Assembly: GCF_003234795.2 (NCBI RefSeq)
Contig: NZ_CP126268.1
Span: 2,170,001-2,234,000, forward strand
Direction of reading: 5' to 3'
Length of the DNA stretch: 64,000 nt
From: Curtobacterium sp. MCLR17_032
Lineage (GTDB): Bacteria > Actinomycetota > Actinomycetes > Actinomycetales > Microbacteriaceae
The translations under genes and the position numbers were made by a program. Of the stretch, positions 17,711-25,802 are shown piece after piece. The first letter of the stretch is position 1, and each line of letters begins with the position of its first letter. The notes below the pieces were generated by a model that did no database searches, was not told where the DNA came from, and saw only the letters and a program-made list of their open reading frames with translations.

Positions 17711-19540
17711 GTGTGCGGCATCATCGCGGCGCGGGTGGCGGACGACGCCACCCCGTACCTCCTGGACGGGCTGGAGCGTCTGGAGTACCGCGGCTACGAC
17801 TCGGCCGGAATCGCCGTCCGCACCAGCACCGGCCGCACCGAGACGATCCGTTCGGTGTCCCGCGTCGGCGACCTGCGCACGCTGGTCGCCGCCCGCTCCG
17901 GTGACCCGTTCACGGGCATCGGCATCGGCCACACCCGCTGGGCGACGCACGGCGCCGTCCGTGAGACGAACGCGCACCCGCACGCCGACTGCTCCGGTCG
18001 GATCAGCGTCGTGCACAACGGCATCATCGAGAACGCGGACCTGCTCCGCGAGCAGCTGAGCGCCCAGGGACACGTGTTCGTGTCCGAGGTCGACTCGGAG
18101 GTCATCACGCACCTCGTCGAGCGTGCCCTGGCGGTCGACCCGGACCTGATGCTCGCGGTGCAGATCGCGACCGCGCAGCTCGAGGGCTCCTGGGCCATCG
18201 TGGTCCTCGACGCCCGGGACGGCCGGATGGTCGTCGCCGCCGACCGGTCCCCGCTCGTGGTGGCCCGTGCCGCCCGCGGTGACTTCGTCGCGAGCGACAT
18301 CGGTGCGATCGCCACGTGGGCGGAGACCTTCGTGGCGCTCCGGGACGGGGACGTCGTCGAGCTCGGCGAGAGCTGGACGTGGTCCTCCCGCGGCGAGGTC
18401 GTGGCGGTGCCGTTCGCGACACCGTCGCCGTTCGCCGCCGAGGCGCTCGAGCTCGGTGACCACACCGACCACATGGCGAAGGAGATCGAGGAGCAGCCCG
18501 CCGTCGTCGCGGAGATCCTCGACCGGATCGCCGGCCGCGCGGTCGACGGCTCGATGTGGCGCGGCCTCGGGCTCGCGCCGTTCGAGCGCGTCGCCGTCGT
18601 GGCGTGCGGGACCTCGTTGAACGCCGGGCAGGTCATCGCGACCGCGCTCCGCGGACTCGGCGGTGTCCCCACCGACACCGTCGTCGCCAGCGAGGCCGAC
18701 CAGGCCGTCCTGACGCCCGGCACCCTGGTCGTCGCGATCAGCCAGTCGGGCGAGACCGCGGACGTTCTCCGCGCGCTCGACCGGTTCGCGGACCAGTACC
18801 AGGTGCTCGCGTTGACGAACAACCTGCACTCGTCGCTCGCCCGTCGGGCCGACGCGGTGCTCGACTGCCACGCCGGTCCGGAGATCGGTGTCGCCGCGAC
18901 GAAGACGTTCACGGCGCAGGTCGTCGTCGGCGTCTCGGCGATGATCTCCGCACTGGTGGCGTCCGGCCGGATCGACCGCTCGCGTGCACTGGCGCTCGTG
19001 GGCGACATGCAGCGGCTGCCGGGCCTCCTGGCCGGCGCGGCCGAAGCGTCCCTCGACCGGATCCCGCTGCTCGTCTCGAGCGTGCGCGACGCCTCCGGGT
19101 TCCTGTTCCTGGGACGTGGGGCGGGCCTCCCGTTCGCCGCCGAGGGTGCGCTGAAGCTCAAGGAGCTGTCCTACCGGTGGGCCGAGGCCTACCCGGCCGG
19201 CGAGCTCAAGCACGGCCCGCTCGCACTCGTCACCGACGGCACCCCGGTGGTCGTCGTCGACAACGGCGAGCACAAGATCCAGGCGAGCGTCGCCGAGGTC
19301 CGCGCCCGCGGTGGCTTCGTCATCACCATCGGTGGTGTCGGCGCCGACGTGCCCGCGCTCGGTCGCGACGCCGGCCGGCTGCTCTCCCGACGGACCGACG
19401 TGACCGACCAGGGCATGTCGCTCTGGGGGCCGCTCGAGTCCGTCGTCCCCCTCCAGATGCTCGCCCGCGAGCTCGCGCTGCAGCTCGGCTGCGACGTGGA
19501 CAAGCCCCGCAACCTCGCGAAGTCGGTGACGGTCGAATGA
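17711..19540 (+). CDS. glmS: glutamine-fructose-6-phosphate aminotransferase (isomerizing)
   Basis: 609-residue GlmS making glucosamine-6-phosphate, the first step to UDP-GlcNAc. The GTG-encoded Met is followed by the nucleophile Cys2 (CGII). Glutaminase motifs include EYRGYDSAGIA, IGHTRWATHG and HNGIIEN. Two SIS domains follow (VACGTSLNAGQ; ISQSGETADVLRAL), and the C-terminus is AYPAGELKHGPLAL to DVDKPRNLAKSVTVE. It begins only 2 nt after the epimerase stop and overlaps the deacetylase start, so it is embedded in the sugar-nucleotide operon rather than next to glmM or ribosomal genes. Whether another glmS exists elsewhere cannot be seen; a dedicated second copy is possible. Confidence 0.95.
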   Translation: MCGIIAARVADDATPYLLDGLERLEYRGYDSAGIAVRTSTGRTETIRSVSRVGDLRTLVAARSGDPFTGIGIGHTRWATHGAVRETNAHPHADCSGRISVVHNGIIENADLLREQLSAQGHVFVSEVDSEVITHLVERALAVDPDLMLAVQIATAQLEGSWAIVVLDARDGRMVVAADRSPLVVARAARGDFVASDIGAIATWAETFVALRDGDVVELGESWTWSSRGEVVAVPFATPSPFAAEALELGDHTDHMAKEIEEQPAVVAEILDRIAGRAVDGSMWRGLGLAPFERVAVVACGTSLNAGQVIATALRGLGGVPTDTVVASEADQAVLTPGTLVVAISQSGETADVLRALDRFADQYQVLALTNNLHSSLARRADAVLDCHAGPEIGVAATKTFTAQVVVGVSAMISALVASGRIDRSRALALVGDMQRLPGLLAGAAEASLDRIPLLVSSVRDASGFLFLGRGAGLPFAAEGALKLKELSYRWAEAYPAGELKHGPLALVTDGTPVVVVDNGEHKIQASVAEVRARGGFVITIGGVGADVPALGRDAGRLLSRRTDVTDQGMSLWGPLESVVPLQMLARELALQLGCDVDKPRNLAKSVTVE

Positions 19541-21162
19541 CCAAGGACCAGTCCTTCAACCGCCTGACGGTGATCCTCGCCGTCCTGGCGGCCGTGGCGA
19601 TCGTCGTCACGGGTCTCCTCGGAGCCGCCCCGGCACGCGCCGCGACGGTCACGAAGCCCGTCACGGTCAGCCTGACCTTCGACGACGGCGACGCCGATCA
19701 GATCCCGGCCGCGCAGGTGCTGCAGCAGAACGGCCTGACCGGCACGTTCTACATCATCACCGGGTACCTCAACGCCCCCGGCTACATGCAGCAGTCGGAC
19801 CTGGCGACCCTCGCGGCCGCCGGCAACGAGATCGGTGGCCACAGCGTCACCCACCCCGACATGTCGGCGCTGTCCCAGGCCGAGGCGCAGCGGCAGGCCT
19901 GCCAGTCGCGTGCCACGCTGTCGTCGTGGGGCTACACCGTCCGGAGCTTCGCCTACCCCTTCGCGGAGTCGACCAAGAAGACGCGTGACGCCGTCCGCGC
20001 CTGCGGGTACACCAGCGCCCGCGGCCTCGGCGACGTGCAGACCCCGTACGACTGCACCGGCTGCGTCACGGCGGAGACCCTGCCGCCCCGCAACGCCATG
20101 CTGACCCGGGCACCGAGCCAGGTCGAGGCGGACTGGACCCTGGCCGACCTGCAGAAGCAGGTCACCCAGGCGAAGACCGACAGGGGCGGCTGGGTGCAGC
20201 TCACCTTCCACCACATCAGCGACGACACCTCGCTCGACCCGACGACCTCACCGGCCCTGTTCGCGCAGTTCGCCCAGTGGCTCGCCGCGTACTCGGCAGA
20301 CCCGGCGAACGCCACCACCGTCAAGACGGTCGGCGACGCGGTCGGCACCCCGGTGCAGCCGGTCGTGCAGTCACCGGTCCCCGGACCGGCAGCACCCGGC
20401 GTCAACGCCGTGCAGAACCCGTCGTTCCAGACGACCTCCTCCACCAGCCCGAGCGGCCAGAAGTGCTGGCAGTACGGCGGGTACGGGTCGAACACGGCGG
20501 CGTTCAGCACCGTCAGCCCGGGTCGCACCGGCACCACCACCAAGGCGACGTCGCTCACCGTCAGCGACTACACGGACGGCGACGCCAAGTGGCTGCCGAC
20601 GTTCGACCTCGGCGACTGCGCCCCCACCGTCGTCGCCGGGCACACGTACTCGCTCCGCGAGTACTACAAGGCGAACACGGTGACGCAGTTCACGGTCTAC
20701 CTGCGCGACTCGACCACCGGGTCGTGGCACTACTGGACCTCGAGCCCCTGGTACGCCTCGGCCACCACGTGGACCCAGGCGGTGTGGACGACGGACCAGA
20801 TCCCGGCCGGGTTCAACGGCATCAGCTTCGGCCTGAACCTGTTCACCAACGGCACGCTGACCACCGACGACGTCGCCGCCTACGACACGGTCGGTGCGCC
20901 GCCTCTCTCGACCACCACGACGACGACGAACAGCGCGACCACGTCGGCGAAGACGAGCAGCAGCGTCAGCCGGATCGCCCCGGCCGTCGACGCCCTGGCC
21001 GTCCGGTCCCGCGCGGTCCTCGGGCAGCTCGACACGTCGGGCATGGCGACCCCGCTCGACACCCCGGCGCAGCCCGCCGGACCCTCGGTGCCCACCCCGG
21101 CGGCGCCCGCCGCTCCGGCAGCGCCCGCAGCGCCCGCAGCGCCCGGCACGATCGGCCGGTGA
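19537..21162 (+). CDS. secreted polysaccharide deacetylase (NodB domain) with C-terminal beta-sandwich-like domain
   Basis: 541 residues. A signal peptide (helix about 10-30, probable cleavage after APARA at 35) leads to a carbohydrate esterase 4 domain. Motif 1 is TFDDGD (Asp49, Asp50), motif 2 HSVTH (His102 and His106 as metal ligands), motif 3 SFAYPF, and motif 5 LTFHHI. After a Pro linker, residues 290-430 (NPSFQ..., QKCWQYGGYG) look like a carbohydrate-binding beta-sandwich. A Thr/Ser tract and an Ala-Pro repeat tail follow. It would remove acetyl groups from an extracellular N-acetylated polymer. Start chosen by the ATGA overlap with glmS. Confidence 0.88.
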   Translation: MTKDQSFNRLTVILAVLAAVAIVVTGLLGAAPARAATVTKPVTVSLTFDDGDADQIPAAQVLQQNGLTGTFYIITGYLNAPGYMQQSDLATLAAAGNEIGGHSVTHPDMSALSQAEAQRQACQSRATLSSWGYTVRSFAYPFAESTKKTRDAVRACGYTSARGLGDVQTPYDCTGCVTAETLPPRNAMLTRAPSQVEADWTLADLQKQVTQAKTDRGGWVQLTFHHISDDTSLDPTTSPALFAQFAQWLAAYSADPANATTVKTVGDAVGTPVQPVVQSPVPGPAAPGVNAVQNPSFQTTSSTSPSGQKCWQYGGYGSNTAAFSTVSPGRTGTTTKATSLTVSDYTDGDAKWLPTFDLGDCAPTVVAGHTYSLREYYKANTVTQFTVYLRDSTTGSWHYWTSSPWYASATTWTQAVWTTDQIPAGFNGISFGLNLFTNGTLTTDDVAAYDTVGAPPLSTTTTTTNSATTSAKTSSSVSRIAPAVDALAVRSRAVLGQLDTSGMATPLDTPAQPAGPSVPTPAAPAAPAAPAAPAAPGTIGR

Positions 21163-21163
21163 C

Positions 21164-21976
21164 GTGCGGAAGACACCCCAGCCCCGACCCCGGGAGACCC
21201 GCCTCCGCGGCTCCCGGGGCCGGGGCGTCCGGCTGCGCAGGGCGGCGGCCCTCGTCGGCACGCTCGCGCTCACCGCGGTCCTCGCCGGCTGCGGCAGCCC
21301 GTCCGGCGGTGGAGCGGTCGCCCGCACCTACCCGTGGCACACCAGGATCGTCTCCACCACGTTCTGGGTCGGCGAGGTGTTCGACCCGGACGCCGACGAC
21401 GGCAGCCAGGTCTACTCCACCTACGACGACGACTGGCAGGGCAGCTACGGCGGCTGCGACGGTGTGATCGTCAAGCGCATCTGCCAGACCGAACGCCGCA
21501 CGGCCGGCAACGGGTACTTCCCGGTGCACATGAAGCCGAAGGAGAACCCGTTCTACCTCGACGTGCCGTACGACGACGTCAACGACCGCATCGGCTTCCG
21601 TGACCGGGACCGGGTGGTGCCCTGGGCCGGCGACACCGCCTACCGGAAGCACCGCGGCGACGACGGCTTCAGCTACCTCAAGAACCGGTGGGTCCAGCTC
21701 ACCAAGGACGGACGCACCTGCTACGGCCAGGTCCAGGACGCCGGCCCCGGCACGTACCACGACAGCGCCTACGTCTTCGGCTCCACGAACGCGCGGCCAG
21801 CCAACAAGCGGTACAACGGCGCCGGGGTGGACGTCTCCCCCGCGCTGAACGGCTGTCTGCACTACGCCGAACTCGACGGCGAGGACGACCGGATCGCCTG
21901 GCGGTTCATCGAGGCCGACAAGGTCCCGAACGGCCCCTGGCGCCGGGTGATCACGACCAGCCAGGTCTCCCAGTGA
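21164..21976 (+). CDS. unclassified lipoprotein, possible double-psi beta-barrel domain
   Basis: 270 residues. A basic N-terminus and hydrophobic segment end in the lipobox AVLAGC (Cys43). The mature part is Trp/Tyr/Asp-rich with four further cysteines (98, 107, 186, 231) able to form two disulfides. The stretch CYGQVQDAGPGTYHD followed about 25 residues later by GVDVSPAL resembles the paired aspartates of RlpA/expansin-type barrels (D192 and D223), which bind or cut cell-wall polysaccharide; that fold is my inference. It begins 1 nt after the deacetylase stop, so it is the last gene of the operon. I do not recognise a named family. Confidence 0.75.
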   Translation: MRKTPQPRPRETRLRGSRGRGVRLRRAAALVGTLALTAVLAGCGSPSGGGAVARTYPWHTRIVSTTFWVGEVFDPDADDGSQVYSTYDDDWQGSYGGCDGVIVKRICQTERRTAGNGYFPVHMKPKENPFYLDVPYDDVNDRIGFRDRDRVVPWAGDTAYRKHRGDDGFSYLKNRWVQLTKDGRTCYGQVQDAGPGTYHDSAYVFGSTNARPANKRYNGAGVDVSPALNGCLHYAELDGEDDRIAWRFIEADKVPNGPWRRVITTSQVSQ

Positions 21977-21995
21977 ACCGCCGAGGACGGTCTGC

Positions 21996-22007
21996 CACGA
22001 TGTCGGC
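21996..22007 (+). promoter_or_regulatory. leaderless -10 (CACGAT) of the M50 gene
   Basis: CACGAT (21996-22001) lies 6 nt before the TTG at 22008. Confidence 0.4.
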
Positions 22008-22727
22008 TTGACCTCCCTGCCCGCCTCCGCCGTGTTCGCCGCCCTGCTCATCGGCGCCGTGCTCCCCCTCGTGCCGTTCCTCGGCCGGATCGCCCGCCTG
22101 GCCGCGACGATCGTGCACGAGGTCGGGCACTGCGTCGTCGTGGTCCCCTTCGGTGGCCGTATCCGCCGCATCGACCTGCACCCGGACGGCTCCGGCGAGG
22201 CCTGGGTGCAGCTCGGCCGCGTCCCGGGAGCGGTCCGCTGGCTGGTGCGGCTGCTCAACCTGTTCGCCGGCTACAGCGCACCGATCTGGGCCGGTGTCCT
22301 GCTCGTCACCGGGGCGGTGGTCGGCTCGCCCTGGCTGCCCGTCGCCGTGCTCGGCGTCGTGGGCCTGGTCGCGCTCCTGTTCGTCCGGAACTGGTTCGGG
22401 CTGCTCGTGGTGATCGGGTTCGACGCGCTCGCCGTGTGGGTCGCCGTCCGCCCGTCGGACCTGACCCTGCTGGTCGTCGCGGCCCTCGGCGCAGCGCTCC
22501 TCGTCGACGGACTGCGCTCCCTCGTGCAGGTCGTCCGGTGGCTGTTCACCGGAGCACGGGTGCAGACCGACTTCCACATCGCGGCCGCCGAGATGCGTCT
22601 GCCCGCGGTCGTCTGGTTCGTGCTGTTCCTGGCGGGCAACGGCGTCGCGGTGTGGGCGGCCCGTGGCCCACTGCTGGCGGTCGGCGAGACCGTCCTGACC
22701 GGCATCCGGGCGCTCGTCGGCTCCTAG
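22008..22727 (+). CDS. M50-family (site-2-protease-like) membrane metallopeptidase
   Basis: 239-residue polytopic protein with the zinc motif HEVGH (His37, Glu38, His41) in its first conserved membrane segment. A short basic loop (RIRRIDLHPDGSGEAW) is followed by at least five further hydrophobic helices. It lacks PDZ and CBS domains, so it belongs with the small M50B-like proteins of actinobacteria, whose substrates are mostly unknown. The third metal ligand, normally an Asp in an NxxPxxxxDG motif, is not obvious. The start is a TTG. It lies 31 nt after the lipoprotein gene but seems to have its own promoter. Confidence 0.8.
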   Translation: MTSLPASAVFAALLIGAVLPLVPFLGRIARLAATIVHEVGHCVVVVPFGGRIRRIDLHPDGSGEAWVQLGRVPGAVRWLVRLLNLFAGYSAPIWAGVLLVTGAVVGSPWLPVAVLGVVGLVALLFVRNWFGLLVVIGFDALAVWVAVRPSDLTLLVVAALGAALLVDGLRSLVQVVRWLFTGARVQTDFHIAAAEMRLPAVVWFVLFLAGNGVAVWAARGPLLAVGETVLTGIRALVGS

Positions 22728-22857
22728 CCCGCCGACCGCGCACAGCGTCGCCGTAACCCGACGCCGCATTCGACGCGGGACCGCTCCGAGCCTGGGAGAG
22801 TACGGCGCAACGACCGGACGCCCGAGCGGCCGGACGACCCGGCACGGAGGTTGACGC

Positions 22858-24282
22858 ATGACGGACGAACGACCCGGTTTCGCGACCGAACAGGTGCACG
22901 GCGGCTTCCTGCCCGACACCGCCCACGGCGCCCGGGTGCCCGCGATCCACATGTCCTCCGGCTTCCTGTTCGAGGACGCCGCGCAGGCCCGCGACCGGTT
23001 CGCCGGCACCGACGACGGCTACACGTACACCCGGCTCGGCAACCCGACGAACGCCGACGTCGAGCGGCGCATCGCCCTGCTCGAGCGTGGAGCCGACGCG
23101 CTCCTGGTGAGCAGCGGTCAGGCGGCCGCGACGGTCGCCTTCCTCGGACTCCTCGCCGCGGGCGACCACGTGGTCAGCGCCGCCAGCATCTACGAGGGCA
23201 CCCGCGGGCTGCTGCTGCAGAACCTCGGCCGGCTCGGCATCCACGTCGACTTCGTCACCGACGCCCGGGACCTCGACGCCTGGGCCGCCGCCGTCCGACC
23301 CGAGACGAAGCTGTTCTTCGCCGAGACGATCCCGAACCCGAAGAACGACGTCCTCGACATCGCCTGCGTCGCCGAGGTCGCCCACCGCGCCGGCGTCCCG
23401 CTCGTCGTCGACAACACGCTCGCGACCCCGTACCTCGTGCAACCCGTCGAGCACGGCGCCGACGTGGTGGTCCACTCCGCGTCGAAGTTCCTGTCCGGAC
23501 ACGGTTCGGGGCTCGGCGGCGTCGTCGTCGACGGCGGACGGTTCGACTGGACCGCCACCCCGGAACGCTGGCCGCACCTCACCCAGCCCGACCGGGCCCT
23601 CGGCGGTGCCAGCTACGTGGACCGCGCCGGCACCGGTGCGTTCCTCGCCTACGCGCGGGACGTCGTCGCCTCCCGGATCGGCCCGACGCCCTCCCCCTTC
23701 AACGCGTTCCTCCTCCGGCAGGGCATCGAGACGCTGTCGCTCCGCGTCGAGCGGCACGTGGCGAACGCGCTGACGGTCGCCACGTGGCTGGAGTCGCAGC
23801 CCGAGGTGACGAGCGTCGACCACGCGGGTCTGGCCTCCAGTCCGTACCACGACCTCGCCCGGCGCTACCTGCCCCGCGGAGCCGGGTCCGTCTTCGCGTT
23901 CACGTTCGCCGGCGGCGAGGCGGCCGCCCACGCGTTCATCGACGCGGTCGAGCTGTTCAGCCGGATGACCCACCTGGGCGACGTGCGGTCGCTGGTGCTG
24001 CACCCCGCGACGACCACCCATGCCGGACGGACGCCCGCCGAGCGGGCTGCGCTCGGCATCGGTGACGGGCTCGTCCGCCTGTCGATCGGCATCGAGGACG
24101 TCGCCGACCTGCTCCGCGACCTGGAACGCGGGTTCGCCGCGGTCCGCGCGGGCGCGTCGGTCGCGCCAGTGCCCTCGGTCGCGTCCGTGCCCTCGGTCGA
24201 GTCCGTCGTCTCGGTCGTCGGCCGGGAGGCACGCCCCGCCCCCGTCACGTCCGTCACGGTGCTCGACGGGGCCGGCCGATGA
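22858..24282 (+). CDS. metY: O-acetylhomoserine sulfhydrylase / Cys-Met metabolism PLP enzyme (MetY-like)
   Basis: 474-residue pyridoxal-phosphate enzyme. The cofactor lysine is Lys210 in HSASKFLSGHGSG. Other family blocks are YTYTRLGNPT, SSGQAA and VVDNTLATPYL. HLGDVRSLVLHPATTTH near the C-terminus is typical of MetY-type enzymes that put sulfide on O-acetylhomoserine. The last 45 residues are an unusual Val/Pro/Ser repeat tail (VPSVAS/VPSVES units) absent from ordinary homologues as far as I know. GGAGG lies 6 nt upstream of the ATG. Translation is coupled to the next gene by ATGA. Confidence 0.88.
   Translation: MTDERPGFATEQVHGGFLPDTAHGARVPAIHMSSGFLFEDAAQARDRFAGTDDGYTYTRLGNPTNADVERRIALLERGADALLVSSGQAAATVAFLGLLAAGDHVVSAASIYEGTRGLLLQNLGRLGIHVDFVTDARDLDAWAAAVRPETKLFFAETIPNPKNDVLDIACVAEVAHRAGVPLVVDNTLATPYLVQPVEHGADVVVHSASKFLSGHGSGLGGVVVDGGRFDWTATPERWPHLTQPDRALGGASYVDRAGTGAFLAYARDVVASRIGPTPSPFNAFLLRQGIETLSLRVERHVANALTVATWLESQPEVTSVDHAGLASSPYHDLARRYLPRGAGSVFAFTFAGGEAAAHAFIDAVELFSRMTHLGDVRSLVLHPATTTHAGRTPAERAALGIGDGLVRLSIGIEDVADLLRDLERGFAAVRAGASVAPVPSVASVPSVESVVSVVGREARPAPVTSVTVLDGAGR
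24150..24230 (+). repeat. in-frame imperfect tandem repeat in the metY tail
   Basis: Units related to GTGCCCTCGGTCGCGTCC recur two to four times, encoding VPSVAS/VPSVES. Unit size is a multiple of 3, so copy-number change would alter length without frameshift. Confidence 0.55.
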
Positions 24283-25583
24283 CCCGGATGCAACACGTCG
24301 GGTACTTCTTCTCGCGCGGGTTCGGTCCGCAGGCGTGGGGTCGCGCGGACTGGCACTGGGGACACGACTGGACGAAGCCGGAGCTGTACCAGCAGTCGGT
24401 GCGGGCCCTCGAGGACGCCGGACTCGACCTGGTCATCGCCGAGGACGCGATCTCCCTCGGCAACCCGTCGACCCTCGACCTGCGCATCCGGCAGGCGTAC
24501 GGCGGGCCCAAGCACGACCCGCTGCTGCTCGCCCCGTGGCTGTTCGCCGCGACCCGGCACATCGGCATCGCACCGACCGTGAACGCCGGCGTCACCCCGC
24601 CGTACCTGGCCGCCCGACAGCTGGCGACGCTCGCGCACCTGTCGTCGGACCGGCTCGGCGTCAACGTCGTCACCGACGTGGGCAGCGCCCGGCACGCCGG
24701 CCTCGACCCGCTGCCGCACGACGCCGCCTACGACCGCGCCGAGGAGTGGATGGGACTGCTCCGCCGACTCTGGCACTCGTGGGGCTCCGGGCACCTGCAG
24801 TCCGAGTCCGACTGGCACTTCGCCGACGGCGCCGAACTCGACGCGTTCCAGCACGAGGGCGAGTACTTCCGGACAGCGGGACCCCTCAACGCGCTGCCGC
24901 TCGAGTCCGACCCCGTCGTGGTCTCCCCCGGCGGCTCCGGACGCGGACTGGGCTTCGCCGGGACGCACTCCGACGTGCAGCTCGCCCTCGCTCCCCTGTC
25001 GGCCACCGCGGTCGCCGCCTACCGGGCGAAGGTGCACGCCGCCGCAGCCGAGGTCGGACGGCGACCGGAGGACCTGCGGGTCCTGTTCGTCCTCAAGCCC
25101 GTCGTGGCGTCCTCGCCTGACGAGGCCGACCGCATCGTCGAGGCGTCCCGGCACCCGTCCGACGAGGCCCTGCGCACCGTCGCGCTGGCGTGGTCGAGCG
25201 ACTCGGAGACCGACCTGCTCGCACTCGACCTCGACGCACCGATCCCCGAGGGCACCTTCGCCGACCACGTCTCGGCCGGTACCGTCCGCGGGCTCCTCGG
25301 GGACACGCCGGACGCCCCGTTGCGCGAACTGCTCACCCGGAAGGCACGGCTCGGCCGGGTCGCCGACCGCTCGGGCTTCGTCGGGACGGCCGACGAGTTC
25401 GCGGACTTCATCGAGGAGCTCGGGTCCGATGCCGACAACGACGGAGTGATCCTGTCCGGCGACCTGCACCCGGCGCAGGTGTACCGGATGCTCGGTGACC
25501 TGGTGCCGGTGCTCCGGCAGCGCGGGATCCTCCGTCGGGAGTACGGCGCAGGCGGGCTGCGCTCGAACCTGTTCGACTTCTGA
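24279..25583 (+). CDS. flavin-dependent monooxygenase, LLM class (NtaA/SnaA/DszA family)
   Basis: 434-residue bacterial luciferase-like monooxygenase of the NtaA/SnaA/SoxA(DszA) group, using FMNH2 from a separate reductase. Features are the Trp/His-rich N-terminus, the barrel strand IAPTVNAGVTPPYLAARQLATL, RLGVNVVTDVGSARHAGL, and HEGEYFRTAGPLNALP. The SPGGSGRGLGFAGTHSD segment is the flavin-phosphate loop. Coupling to MetY (ATGA) suggests it releases sulfite or sulfide, or processes an S-alkylated compound, for sulfur scavenging; that role is inferred from context. No flavin reductase is in the window. Confidence 0.87.
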   Translation: MTRMQHVGYFFSRGFGPQAWGRADWHWGHDWTKPELYQQSVRALEDAGLDLVIAEDAISLGNPSTLDLRIRQAYGGPKHDPLLLAPWLFAATRHIGIAPTVNAGVTPPYLAARQLATLAHLSSDRLGVNVVTDVGSARHAGLDPLPHDAAYDRAEEWMGLLRRLWHSWGSGHLQSESDWHFADGAELDAFQHEGEYFRTAGPLNALPLESDPVVVSPGGSGRGLGFAGTHSDVQLALAPLSATAVAAYRAKVHAAAAEVGRRPEDLRVLFVLKPVVASSPDEADRIVEASRHPSDEALRTVALAWSSDSETDLLALDLDAPIPEGTFADHVSAGTVRGLLGDTPDAPLRELLTRKARLGRVADRSGFVGTADEFADFIEELGSDADNDGVILSGDLHPAQVYRMLGDLVPVLRQRGILRREYGAGGLRSNLFDF

Positions 25584-25592
25584 CCCCTCGCG

Positions 25593-25656
25593 GAACGCAA
25601 CCCCGGCGTCAGGACGTCACGCGACAGCGGTGCGTCTCGACGCCGGGGTTGCGTTC
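25593..25656. terminator. long bidirectional hairpin between convergent genes
   Basis: GAACGCAACCCCGGCGTC and its exact complement form an 18-bp stem around a 28-nt loop, between the monooxygenase and the Lys-rich protein gene. Confidence 0.8.
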
Positions 25657-25662
25657 TGCGGC

Positions 25663-25802
25663 CTACTTCTTCTTGCCGTCCTTCTTCTTGTCGTCCTTCT
25701 TCTTCGACGACTTCTTGCTGTCCTTCTTCTTGCTGTCCTTCTTGTCGTCGTCCTTCTTCTTCGACTTCTTCTTCTTCGACGACTTCTCGTCGACGTCCTT
25801 CT
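25663..25802 (-). repeat. low-complexity tract encoding the poly-Lys tail
   Basis: Degenerate 9-24 nt units built from TCCTTCTTCTTG and GACGACTTCTTC (plus-strand view) repeat through the tract. This is the longest pyrimidine-rich, AT-richer coding patch in the window. Confidence 0.6.

Noticed and set aside
22728..22857. SAM-type riboswitch before the metY-like gene
   Set aside because: The 130-nt gap shows a GC-rich hairpin but none of the conserved core words of SAM-I, SAM-II or SAM-IV that I could recognise.
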